Shown here: positions 1 to 11,700 of the stretch, in pieces | Numbering within the stretch: the stretch's first letter is position 1 | Layout of the letters: each line of letters starts with the position of its first letter | DNA from: Ricinus communis | Taxonomy: Eukaryota > Streptophyta > Magnoliopsida > Malpighiales > Euphorbiaceae | Direction of reading: 5' to 3' | DNA: 64,000 nt | NCBI RefSeq assembly: GCF_019578655.1 | Contig: NC_063265.1 | Span: forward strand, 15,858,285-15,922,284 | The notes under the pieces: model-generated | What the model saw: the letters and a program-made list of their open reading frames with translations, nothing else | Databases searched by the model: none | Told to the model about the DNA's origin: nothing | Made by a program: the position numbers and the translations under genes

Positions 1-171
1 GCTGTATTACACACGAGGATGTGGCTGCCAGCCCAAGTGAAAAGGTTTTTTAGGCCCCTTAAGAGTTAGGCTGCCAAGTATCAGTCAACCCAATTGCATT
101 AACTCGAATACTCTACAAAGAGCAAAAATGAGCTTTAGGTGTGGCCCAGACAGAAACAATAAGAAAAAGAA

Positions 172-245
172 TGGCCCATGCAGGTTTCGAACCTGCGACC
201 TTCGCGTTATTAGCACGACGCTCTAACCAACTGAGCTAATAGGCC
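172..245 (-). tRNA. tRNA-Ile (anticodon AAU)
   Basis: Read on the minus strand this is a full 74-nt cloverleaf ending in discriminator A. The acceptor arm GGCCTAT pairs with ATGGGCC (one G-T pair), the D stem is GCTC/GAGC, and the anticodon stem TCGTG/CGCGA encloses loop CTAATAA. The T arm is GCAGG-TTCGAAA-CCTGC. The anticodon is AAU, which is edited to IAU in eukaryotes and reads isoleucine AUU/AUC codons. CCA is not encoded and there is no intron, as expected for a nuclear gene. The A box (TAGCTCAGTTGG) and B box (GGTTCGAAACC) of the internal RNA polymerase III promoter are both visible. Confidence 0.96.
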
Positions 246-3200
246 ATGTTGCTAATGTGAATGCTCAAGTTACTACTATGAATTAAACAAAAGAGAAGGC
301 AATAAATGCACTTATTTATGCGAAACTCAAGAATTGAAGAAAAATCTGAAGTCCCAAATGAAATGACATCAAAATCTATTAAAAGGCAATGCAATTGATA
401 TTTGCAGTTAAAGGCAAAAAATAGCTGAGGCAAGAAATATAAGAAAGCTATTTTGCCAATTCTAGGCAAGTTTTATAGCAACAATATGGCAGTTCAATTC
501 CCTTTTCTTTCCTTTCCTTTATACCTCAGCAATATTCAGTCACATCAATTTGAAATGGCATATCATCATCAACTGCAACTCCAAGTAATCGTCCTCCTCC
601 TCCTCCTCTTCCTCTCCACTCACCATCACCAATTAAAAAAGATGGGTTTGCTTCCATTTTCAATATTTTTCCACAATTGTCAAAGTAAAATATCTTTTTC
701 TTTAATTCACTGCCAATAGCCAAAACTGTCTCTAGGCTTTCAGACAAGCAAGTAAACTGGCTTCAAGTTACAGGAAAGAAGAAGAGAACAGAGAAAAGAA
801 AGCTGAAATTACATTAAAAAATGTAAAATTTGAAGAGAGTGTGTACTGCTACTTTAGGTGGTGATAGTGACTGTAATGTCTAGCCTTTGTTTTGGATTCT
901 CCTGATGGGAAGCTTCTTTACTCTTTCCCCAGTACGGAGAAGCCCTTTTTTTTTTTCTTTCCTGTGACTAACATATGACACAATAACTGGTTTCTTGTGG
1001 AATTGGATTGTATGTGTATATTTGTGTTGTAAGGTAGCATCATGTTTGTTATTGAACAGCAAGGGTTCCTGAGTCGAACGTCAATCCATCTTTCTTTTCT
1101 TGTCTACTTATTAGTAAATTTTAGTATCAAGATACTTCAGCCTGTTTGGCAACCATTCTGTGTCTAGCTAGCTAGGACTCCCTTCTTCTATTAGGTAATG
1201 AAATTAATAACCAAAAAGAATGGCTGTCAGGTTTGTAATTTATTATGAATTATTATAAACTACTTGAATCTAGGGTTAAGTATATCTCAAGATGATATAT
1301 ATATATATATATATATGAAGTATGTTTTTCTCTTATGTTTTATTGGGGTCAAACTCTTATTATGGTCGATTTTCATAATGTAAAATAGAAGAAATTCGAT
1401 TTGGGTAGTGTTATTTCTTTTGAAAAATACTAAAGTAACCAAAAGAATAATAATAAAAGAACAAAGAGAAATCCAATTAATGATACTTCACTATAGAATG
1501 CCAACATGAAGTGTAACAATCATAATTGATTGTATAAGTATAATTTATTTTTAAAGCAATTTTTCCAGTCCATTCTTTAACAATTTGATTTTATGCTTCA
1601 CAAAGTACCTATGCTATGTACACATGTTTTCTTTTAATCTTTTTTTAATTATAAATGATTGTGTACATATAAAATTATTGACTGCTGAAAAAAGAAAATC
1701 GCATGATTCGGCTAAAGACGTCAGAAATAAAGGGCCGAGCACAAGTCATGAAGAAGTATTGAACCAACTTAAAAAAGAATTCTCTTTCTTTGTAACCCTT
1801 TTTTTCAACATCAATGAAGCTTACTGTTTACTTTCAAACTTGCAGAAGGGACTACAGTTCAGTACGTTCACTCATGTTAGGATTGTGTGGCAATTAAAAC
1901 TAGATATCAGGATCGATTGTAGCCCATTAATTTGATTTCTTTGAATATGATTTTCTTTTGATGCTCCTCTTTGAATCTGTATTATTGATTAAATAATTAC
2001 TGCCTCAGTTAGTAGAACATGTTCTACACAGTTTATCTCCAAAAAAGTACCCATAATACTATTATTTTTCTGTCAAATCAGGTATTAATCTGTACCATGA
2101 GCATTTCAAGTTCTCACAAATTAATTAGTAAACTTTATTCCTTTCTGCAGTGAATTTTATTCACTGAAATATCAAATTAACAACCCTAATTTCGATTGTA
2201 CATGTCAACAAAGAGGCTAAAACTTAGTCTTTCAGATTCTTTAGGTTGGTGTGCACTGTACATGATTCTTTATGGAAAAGTAAATTATTTATTTTTAAAT
2301 CTATTAATTAAAAATACAATTTTAGTCCAAGATAGTTTAACAATTGGCATTATAAGAATATATTTATAGTATAATCCGAACTCTATTGTTTCTCCGGGGT
2401 CATCGCATACTACTGAAAGGCTACTTTTTGCAAAACGACAATGTTCTGGCTATGGCTTATAGAACTTATTGCGTATAGTTTGCTCTTATGCAGGTGATGG
2501 TGAGACAGGGACGAGACAACACCATATCAGGAACCAGACATGAAAGAATTAAAAGGAGATGACATGTATCGTATCACCTGCATTTTCTGTTTCTTTTATA
2601 TTGAAATGAATCTGGCTTAAAATATCCTTTGCATAGAAAACTTAGATTGAGATTTGCAAATTCCATAATAGTGACAGTTCTGAAACTTATCTTATTTGAA
2701 AAAAGAGGATGTTATGTATGTGATAAAGTAGGGTTAGGACATCAGGGGTTAATAACTTGTCACATGTATAAATGGTTTAAGTAATTTAGTTCAGATTCAT
2801 GAAATACTCACAAATAGCATATGATAAAAAATAAAAAACGAATTGAAGCAAGTAGCAGATGAACTTTCACAATATTGCCATTGCATGCATGTAATTAACT
2901 AGGAAATTTTATCACAAAGGAGAATTTCAAAAATGTTAGGTAATTCAGAACCTAAAAACATGTAGCAAGATAGCAACATTGCAAAACATATATCCTCTCC
3001 TCCTCCTCCTTTTCCTTCTCATGAAAGATAAAGACCCATTATTTTTATCTTAAAAATTTCCCATATAAATTAAGATAAAACCCATTAAACGATATAACAC
3101 CAATCCCAATAATGTAAATGTAAATCCTAAGTCAGCTTTCTCTTCCTGTGTTGCTTGCATACAACAATCAGGCCCCATCCGTGTCAATTCTTGTACCCAC

Positions 3201-3328
3201 TTTAGCAAGTCAACTTCTTACATTCACATCATCATCTTCATCATCATCATCATCAATCGCCATAGATCCTGCTTAGTAGACCAACTAAACAAACTGTCAG
3301 TAAGTGTGTTATTGTCTTACTGGTTATT
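246..3328. other. intergenic, no supported gene
   Basis: I see no complete coding gene here. The stretch holds a short (AT)n run at 1295-1316 and an (ATC)n run near 3229-3255. Two short open stretches were considered. One is at 526-747 on the minus strand, with no ATG and an in-frame stop just upstream. The other is 1680-1790 on the plus strand, a lysine/serine-rich reading frame followed by a GT. Neither matches a family I recognise. The part next to 3329 is the 3' flank of the trihelix gene. Confidence 0.5.
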
Positions 3329-5990
3329 TTAATCTCCTTTGCTAAGCTTCAATCCGTAGTTCTCCCACAAATTCTCCCCATCACTCATCAAGAAACGAAA
3401 ACAGCTATCACTTACTGCATTTCCTGCATTAGAATTTGCTGGCGATGAACCTTCTTGCCCTTGTTCATTAATCTCACAGTAAGCTCCTGATCCTGGATTG
3501 TATACAGACTGATCATTGCTTTGGAAATTATAACAGCTTCCTCTGGAATTCTCCTTGCGTTTCTTGTTATTACTTTCCTTAGTTTTCCTGATATAATTGT
3601 TGACGCTATCCCATTTCTCTTTACACATTAATGCACTTCTTTCATACCCGATACAAGCCATCTCAGCTGCTATTTCCTCCCATAAAGCTTCCTCTTCTTC
3701 AATGCACCCGCTTTGGTTGAATCTTGATTCCATGCTACTTCTAAATTGCATTAGTCTTGTAACTTCATTTTCCGGCCAGCTATGATGATCGCCTTTCACA
3801 TTGTTATGAATTGTCTGATCACTTCCATTTTCAATCAGATTTTCGCTTCTTTTCCGAATTGTCTGAGTCCCCACTTGCTCTTCAGGAGATGAAGCATCCA
3901 CTTGATCTCTTCCTGTCAGTTTTTTGAGAGCTTCCATTAAAGCAGCATCACGAGCCTCGATCCAGGCTCGTTCTTTAGCCCAAAACTTGTGCTCTCTATC
4001 TATCCTGGCAGATTCTTGTCTCCTCCATTCTTCCTCTCTTAACATTCTTTGCTGTTCTTTTTGTTCGAGAGTCTTTGTCAATTTGTCCAACCATGCCTCT
4101 TGCCTCTCAATCAACTTCCTCATCTGCGAATCAATGAATTCTTTAATCTTCGCCTTCCAGCTCTTTCCATCTCTCCTCTTCCTCCTCTTTTCCATAGAAT
4201 CATTCTCCACTAGGGTAGCCGTGCTTAAATCATTTTCTTCAGAAGAAGAAGTATCGAACCCGGAGGAGTTAGAGAAACTAAGACTATCACAAAGCTTTTG
4301 AGAATGATGGGCCTCGTGGTTTGCTTGAGTAGAGGTGTTGGCTGCAGATTGAAACCGAAGACTATTTCCAACAAATTGGGTATCGGGGACCGAAGCAGGA
4401 TTGCTTGTTTCTCCATAAAGAGCTTCAAGTTGTCTAAAGAATCTATAATGCTTACCATCTTGTCTTCCTGCTTTTCCTTCCTTAGTTTTCTTGTAATATT
4501 TGTACAAGTTTTCAAACTTTTCCCTGCATTTCTTGCCACTCCTTTGATATCCATGCTCCTCGGACATGATCCTATTCAAGAAAATGAGATAAACATAAAG
4601 GAAATATATATTAAAAAAATGAAGTATGAAGGATCAATAGTAACCCTAGATTGAAATGTGTAGTACCCGAGAAAGTTCATGTGATAATGAGCACTACTAA
4701 TGTTGTGTAAGTACATGTTGTTTTGTTGCTGAGATGTTGCAGTTAACTTAATTTAGTATGCGACTGTTCAAAATTTGCTTAACAGAGATAAAGGTCTAAT
4801 AAGGATCTTGTTATAGGTGCCATTTGTCAATGTAAACTATAGCAAGTGAGCAGCTAAGCTTAAACATGGTAAAAGGTCAGCCATTTTTCAGGAAAAAGGA
4901 CTAGCGAAAACTTGCACCAGAAAGAAGGGTACAGGTTTCAAATGGAAAAGCTGGTCAGAAATGGAGCTATAACGGACAAACCCAATATATCAGCCAATTT
5001 CTTTTTCTCTCAAATAGGAGACTGAGAATACGAAGCAAGGAAGATAAAGAAAATAACTCCTGAGTCTGTGACTGTGCAGTCATTTTCTTTAGTCAAAACC
5101 AGTAAACGAAATTATTTTCTTCATAAAAAGTTTTTCTATCTGGCAGCAGCAAAAGAGAAACACAATGTTGAAGAGGTTAAATTTTACTTTTGTTAATCTA
5201 AACAAAAAGCCATTTAGACTTTGTTTGCATCTTCTTGGTAATCAGAACAAACAACTCATTCCTTCATTGTTATCATCAGAGTGAAAGAAAAAAGAAAAAA
5301 AGTAAAGAAAGAAAATGGTTTTTCATGAAACATCAACAAGAAGAAACCTACTTAAGTTCTGTTAAAATCCGTTTTGTATCATTTATTCTCCCCCAGCAGA
5401 ACGAAAGAAGCAGCAAGAAAAGAAGAGATTAAAGAGAATCTGAAAGAGAAGCAGCAAGAAAAGAAGAGATTAAGTTGGAGTAACATATATGAAAAAGAAA
5501 AATACCTAGAAACCTCATCCCACAAAGGACCCTTTTGATTAGCTTCCTTGAACTTAGAATCAAGACGAGATCTAATCTCAAGAAGTGTTAAAGTTTCTTG
5601 TCTAGGCCATCTTCCAGTGCCACCATCACCACCAAAAGAACAACCAACCTCAGCTTCTAACCCACTTAGTGTAGCACTATTAGCAGCAGCAGCAGCAACA
5701 GTGGTGCTAGCACTATTAGAAGCAGCAGCAGCAGCAGGAGAAGGGACGCAAGCAGCAGCTGTGTTAGAATCGGAGTGAAAGTCATGTAGCACACCCCCGC
5801 CCGGCATCAACATCATCATATCATAGTGGTGCTGCTGGCTGGGCGGCGGCGGCGGCGGCTGTAGATTCCTGTGGCCGGAGAAGAGCTCAGGTGGGTGTGG
5901 AATTGGAGGGAAATGAGTAGGTCTTCCGGTAATGAATTGCCTGAGATCTATATTATACTGATTATGGTGACTGTGATCTTCCATTTCCAT
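3329..5990 (-). CDS. PTL: PETAL LOSS-like trihelix (GT-2 class) transcription factor
   Basis: Two exons, 5990-5506 and 4571-3329, encode 575 residues. The 934-bp intron has GT...AG ends on the minus strand and splits an Arg codon (AG|G), joining WDEVSR to IMSEEHG without a break. The N-terminal trihelix domain (about 126-214) starts GRWPRQETLTLLEIR and spans the splice site. A basic KRRKRR cluster at about 290 is a likely nuclear signal. A charged helical central region (about 298-385, WKAKIKEFID onward) is followed by a second trihelix domain (about 425-495) containing W-P-E-N-E-V and C-KEKW. Two trihelix domains plus this central helix define the GT-2 class, and the sequence around both domains is closest to PETAL LOSS, a nuclear DNA-binding regulator of perianth and sepal-boundary growth in Arabidopsis. 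The linker 45-110 is rich in Pro, His and Ala. The ATG at 5990 (MEMEDH) was chosen because the open frame upstream reads through a GA/CT-rich leader unlike protein. Confidence 0.93.
5405..5476. repeat. 41-bp tandem duplication in the trihelix intron
   Basis: The string GCAGCAAGAAAAGAAGAGAT occurs twice, starting at about 5410 and 5451, so a unit of about 41 bp is duplicated. It lies inside the intron of the trihelix gene, roughly 30-95 bases past the 5' splice site. On the coding strand it adds a pyrimidine-rich tract. Confidence 0.85.
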
Positions 5991-6290
5991 TGATTCTTGA
6001 TTCTTGAACTCAAGAAAATAAAGAACAAGAAAGAAAGAAAGAGAAGGAAAAGAAAAGAAAGCTGAGCAAGAAAGATAAAAGGGTTGAGAGAGAAAGAAAG
6101 AAAAGGAAAGAAAGAAAGAAAGAAGATAGCGGCAGACTCGGATCGTGTCGTTCACGAAAAAGCTCGAATTTATGCACAGGACACTGGTCCCATTGTCTGT
6201 TTTCAAGTGTAAGTGTGTGTGTGTGTAACTACGTATATTACATCAACGTATTAGGAGATAGTGAGTGATCATATATATTTTTATATACAA
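5991..6290 (-). promoter_or_regulatory. leader and probable core promoter of the trihelix gene
   Basis: Between 6001 and 6125 the coding strand is almost pure CT (the plus strand shows AGAAAGAAAG runs), typical of a plant 5' leader. Upstream, GTATATAAAAATATATA on the minus strand near 6270-6286 is the best TATA candidate and would place transcription start near 6240. A TG/GT microsatellite lies near 6211-6225. The assignment is positional only. Confidence 0.4.
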
Positions 6291-8019
6291 ATAAAAACCC
6301 AGTTGCTTCCTTCCTTCTTCTTTATCTGTCTAACATTTCCTTTTCGTGGAGTTTTTCTTGTTAACCCTTTTCAATTTCTTCATCAATCATCAATCATTCA
6401 GACATTAGATGAATTTGTGTCTAAGCTGTTTCTTTTCTTCTTCTTTCTTTTTTAAAATACTAGGTTTTTTTCACTATTTGATTCTTTTTCAATAGGTAGA
6501 AGTTTTTCATTTCAAAGTCATTACAAATGGTATTGACATAGTACACAAACTATATCAATTAAGAATGCCAGATATAATGATATATATAATCCGAATATAA
6601 GAATTTCAATGTCTATAATCCTTTATTAACTTTTTCTTTTTTCTAAAAAATTATACAAGTGTCTATAATCCTTTTATCATTCATTTTATCTACTAATCAA
6701 GATATATAATTTGTGCTTAGGTTCTCAAAGTCCCGAATTGATTCTCATTTCTGCCAATAAACTGTACTACTCGAGTAACTTTATGTATCAAAAGCCTTAT
6801 AATAAAGATTTTATAAAAAGTTAAAAGCAGTCTTCCAATAGTTGATTGATTTATGAATGAATTTAAAAAAAATAGAGATCAGAGTCATTAATTATAAAAT
6901 GGAATATTAAATTTAGGAAAATAGAAAGAAAAAAACTCTCTCATAAATCTTTATTTAAATATACCTCATAAAAATTGTAGGGACTAATATGTATAAATTT
7001 AACATAAAGAAACCTTGAAAAGGATAAAGTTGCTTAAAAGAATCAAAATAATGAAATTGGCCAAGAAACACTATCTTATTTAAAAAAAAAAAACTAAAGC
7101 TAATTTACTATATATATATCAGAATAAACAAGCATCAAAATGGCACCTTAATCTGTGTTTCATAGAAAAAGCTAATGTACCAAAATAAAACACTTAAAAA
7201 ATAGCAAATTAGATTGTTAATTCAGAGACTCCATAAGATGGAATTTATAGCCAAATTAGAAGTGAGACTGTAAGTGGCAACTATGAAAAAGTCATTAAAA
7301 TTAAAGAAACTGCACTTGATACCCATTTTTCAAGCCATTTTGTTCCATGAGTACAAATGCTCTTTCATTCGCATCTGCCCGTATCACAAATTTAGTCTAT
7401 TTAATTTTGGTTTGAGCAGGTAACTTGAGAGGTCTAAATTTATGCTCCTAGGTTATACATTGAACTTCTAGTGTAAATAACCATGTTCAAATTGATCCAT
7501 AAATCTTGCAAATGAACTTCATTGCTACCCGGTTTGATCGGATTAATTAATATAAGTCAATTCATAATCAATTATATTAAAATTTACCATGTTAAACCAA
7601 GATTATCCAAACCAAAATATATAATTCGGATCTTGTTGAATTCAGTCCATTTCCATTATATGATTTATATTTCTCTATCTTGATAGGATGTCTGAAATAA
7701 TATTTTAATGATATAAATAAATATAAAAAAATACCATATAATTTCACCGTTTTATAACTTTAATTGTGTGTATTTCTATTATAAACCAAGAGAAATATGT
7801 GATTATAAATTATAATAAAAGAAGATATCGTCCTTAAAAAACTTCAATATGCAAGGATTTAGCCATCTTCATTTTGATTAGTTATAGTTATCATATTGTT
7901 TATGTTTGATAACATGTGTTTATAACTTAATAACTCATAATTTTATTATTTGACTGTCAAATCACGGTTTAAAATGTCATTGTTCTGATGTGATTTTTTT
8001 AATTTAATTTAGTTTAGCT
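6291..8019. other. AT-rich intergenic DNA, nothing recognised
   Basis: No open frame of convincing codon use, no RNA gene and no clear transposon end was seen. Base composition becomes steadily more AT-rich towards 8 kb, where the first dispersed repeat copy begins. Confidence 0.5.
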
Positions 8020-8667
8020 AGTCATTTACATGTACGTGGCATGGTCATTATTAGTATATGATTATAAAATTAAATTTATAAATTTAATAAAAAATTTAAT
8101 ATTCATTCATCATATTCTAAAAATAATAGGAAATTAAATATTTTTTCTCTTATTTTCAATCTTTTTAATATTTTAAGATTATTTTACTGTACTAATATAA
8201 GATTTCTCTTAAAAATATTTATTGACTAGTTCTAATATCATATAAATTAATACTATTAAAATAATTGATATTACTATTTTAAGAATTAAAAATTATTATA
8301 AAATTAAAATAATAATTTATAAATAATAATAATATTTAAATATTATTTTATAGAACTGAAATTATCATCCAATTAGAAAACTAAGTATTAGTTAATATAG
8401 TATTATACTATTTTATTATTAATATAATTTATATGCTATTTTTAAGAGAATTATTATTTAATTAAAAACTAATTTATTATTAATATAATATCTTTTAGAA
8501 TTATAATTAATATTTAATTAAGAATGTAATTTATTAATCAATAAATTAATAATAAAAATTATGAAATTACATATAAATTTGGATCTCACGTGTTAAAAAT
8601 AAATATACATGTCAAATTAAAATCTCATGTATCGGAAAAAATATGTATGTTGAAAAATTTAAATTTT

Positions 8668-8671
<4 letters not shown>
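8020..8671 (-). mobile_element. dispersed AT-rich repeat, copy A (Helitron-like, inferred)
   Basis: This stretch aligns by eye with three others at 19702-20317, 20339-20988 and 42993-43718. Shared landmarks, in order, are a GTGCATTGCA-like block at the left edge (decayed here), repeated 'TAATATTAATTAG'-type internal blocks, an 'AAATTACATATAAATTTG' block and a right-hand 'AAATTTAAATTTTAA' end. It codes for nothing. This copy abuts a 65-bp (TA)n tract. The Helitron assignment rests on the better preserved ends of copy D. Confidence 0.55.

Positions 8672-8736
<65 letters not shown>
8672..8736. repeat. (TA)n microsatellite, 65 bp
   Basis: Uninterrupted alternating AT directly beside the right end of repeat copy A. 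Confidence 0.97.
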
Positions 8737-8739
<3 letters not shown>

Positions 8740-11700
8740 TTTCTTTTCATTTCAATCCTTTTAGTTCATATTTTTTGAAAAGAAAAAATATAGACAAAAT
8801 GTAAGGTATTCTTAACGTATAATTATTATAGAATGCCATACAATTATAGACTTGACATAATAGTAGTCTTAAATTCAATCTCGTTAAAGAATTCTTTTTC
8901 TGAAAATTTTAGATTAAAGTCTAAACAAAATAAATTAAAGAAAAACAATAACTTCTTTTTAAAGGAAAAAAAAAAAAAAGTGGTCCAGTTGAGATGTGCT
9001 TGGATCTTAAACGGTAAAAGCATAAAACATAAAACGGCGTTATGGGTGTTTCCATAATTAGCCACAGAAGGTAATGGATGAGAAGACACGTGGTTTTCAG
9101 ACAAGAAGACGAGAGTTAGTACAGACATTGTTTGTAATGCTGACGCGTGTACAGTGTCTCTTAGGATAATGCCTTTTTGACCATCTCCTACGGGGCAAGG
9201 TTCAAGATTTAGACACTTATTTCTATGCTAAACGGCTAGCCGTTCTCAATACGACATATTAATACTAATGGTGTGTTGTTTAGGGTACAAAGTAGCCCCT
9301 AATGATGCTTAGGGAATCCCATTATTAAGTACTTATATACTCGAGTTTGGAACCACCATTTATTATTATATCAAAAACTCTAAAAATAGAGAAAATTGCC
9401 CATTTGAATGAATCAATTTGATGTATTTAGATTGGTAGTATTATTTTCGATGTCGGCTTTTATTAGACATGTTAACTTAAGTGCTCAATTTTAAATCAAT
9501 GTCGGCTTTGATTATGTACTTTGTATGTTATAAACTTTATTAAGTTTCAATGTCTATATAAACATACTTTATATCTATGGTCAGAATATCAAAGCTAAAA
9601 TAAATTTTTTTACCCTTTATGTTCAATTTTTGAATGTCTCAAAATTTCAATTTTCTTGACTATTTTAGAATATGTCATTTAATTTTTTATTCAAAAATAG
9701 AATATTCAAAATATGGGTCATTTATTCAAGATTATTATAAATTTTGCATTTGATTGATTACTAGAAAAATTTCATAATAAACACTTAGATTGTTCTTTTC
9801 TCTTAAGTTGATTGTATAAAACTATAGCACTTACTTAAACCGAACCATTATGAGATCGGTTCAAGCACTCTTCCCCTAATTAATTGAACTAATTCGTATG
9901 TTAATCAGACTAAACTTTTTTCCAGTCTTTTTTCAAATTACAAATAATTTTAAAGACACATTCTTTCATATATTTCGTATGATGCATCACTTCTTTTTTT
10001 TTTTTTAATGATTATAGAATAGGTATTGTTGCTACATTTTTCTCTTGCTATAATTTAATTATGACCGAATGTATCTTGCTATATTTTAATTATGACCAAA
10101 TGTATATATAGACACTTCAATTTTTACAGAAGAGTCTATTTTCACCTTAAACTTTTAGAAAAACCTCTCATTACATGTGAATTTGTATACTTAACTATTT
10201 TTAAATACCTCCATGACAGTTTTACATAATCTTTTTATAATAATTCTATTAATAAAATATTATAATAGAAAAAAATATATAAATTAATTGATTAATATAT
10301 TTTTAGCATAATATATTTATTTTTTTTATTTTAGCCTCTTATTTTTAATTTTTATAAAAATTAAAGTTATTTTGTGAAAATTAAAGCTATTTAAATTCTC
10401 TCGTAATCACAACGTAGAATTCTTCACGTAGTGTACATATATTTAAAGAAGAAAAGCACAAAATCTCTATTCTAACCCTGGCGGAAAATAAAGTTAACAA
10501 GTCAAAAAGAAAATCTGTAATAAAAGATAAAATCAAAGGAATACTCCCTTCACTCTACGGAAACAATTTCTCTTTGAAATTATCTTTTAATTATTTATTA
10601 TTTTTATATATCTATCCAATATTAATTTTTTTTTACTTTATTCTTATGTTGAGTATATATAATGACATTTATAATATCTATAAAAAGTAATTATACAATC
10701 AATAGCATGTGCACACAAAAGCATGAAATAAAACAAATTTATAAATATACAAACAGCATAAGGAAAATAAAATTTATAATGGTTTGGTGAAACTTCTCTC
10801 CACATTTACTTCCTATCTTCTCTTGAAACGTTTTCACTATATGAAAAAGCTTCAATACATCCTTTATATTTCAAAATATTTAGTTCAAGATTGAATTTGT
10901 ATATTTAGTTAAGGATCATACTCTTGTTTTTACAGTAGTTACAGTTAACCTATATAAAAGAATTTCGATCGAGCCCACATAGTAAATATTAGCTCAACAA
11001 TAATTCACAAGGCCCACATGCCATTGATATTGTAAGAACTAAAAGCAAGACAATTTTGGTGATGATTTATTTTCAATCATATGAAATTATTTCTGACTTG
11101 CATGCATGTACACTTTTAAAGCTCAATAAAATCTTCTTCTTCAATATCCCATTTGTATATTTACAGATTCAGTACAAAACTACTCCTTATTCATCCAATC
11201 TTATACCATCCACCAATATTTATATATCAATATTGGATACGTAAAAATTAAAAATAATATTATAATATAAACATAATTGTATTTTCTTTGACAATACTAT
11301 ATTTTTTGGTTTGCTGAAAATTAGAAATTTAGTGTTCAACTTTTTAAAATGGCTCGAGTCTCCATCTGTATGTTCAGGCTTCATTTTTTTAATATAGACA
11401 TGCTTTTAGTCGTGTCAATTCTTAAAATTTTTTTTCAAATAAATATAAGTATAAGCGATTTTCACTTTAAATTTGATGTGTCGAATTAAATAATAATAAA
11501 TGACACTTTTTTTTGTCACTCGATGTTTGGTTAAAATTTATAAAAATAATATTTTATAGAAATCATATAATTATAGTCTTTTTACTATAACTATAATACG
11601 GTTAATAATAAATATGTAATGACAAAATACCATAAAACATATCATAATATATTCTACTAAAGGGCTCACTTAAAAATTTCATCTTCCTGAGGCAACAGCA

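Noticed and set aside
526..747. Minus-strand open stretch (IGSELKKKIFYFDNCG...)
   Set aside because: No ATG start (the apparent start codon is TTG), an in-frame stop just upstream, a low-complexity Gly run and no family match. An exon of a longer gene cannot be excluded but nothing supports it.
1585..1935. Plus-strand 116-codon frame with a KRKSHDSAKDVRNKG stretch
   Set aside because: The apparent Met is not supported, the first third is AT-rich noise, and no splice partner or family could be identified.
5991..6206. N-terminal extension of the trihelix protein
   Set aside because: The frame is open, but it translates a GA/CT-rich leader into Phe/Ser/Leu runs; MEMEDH at 5990 gives the expected N-terminus.
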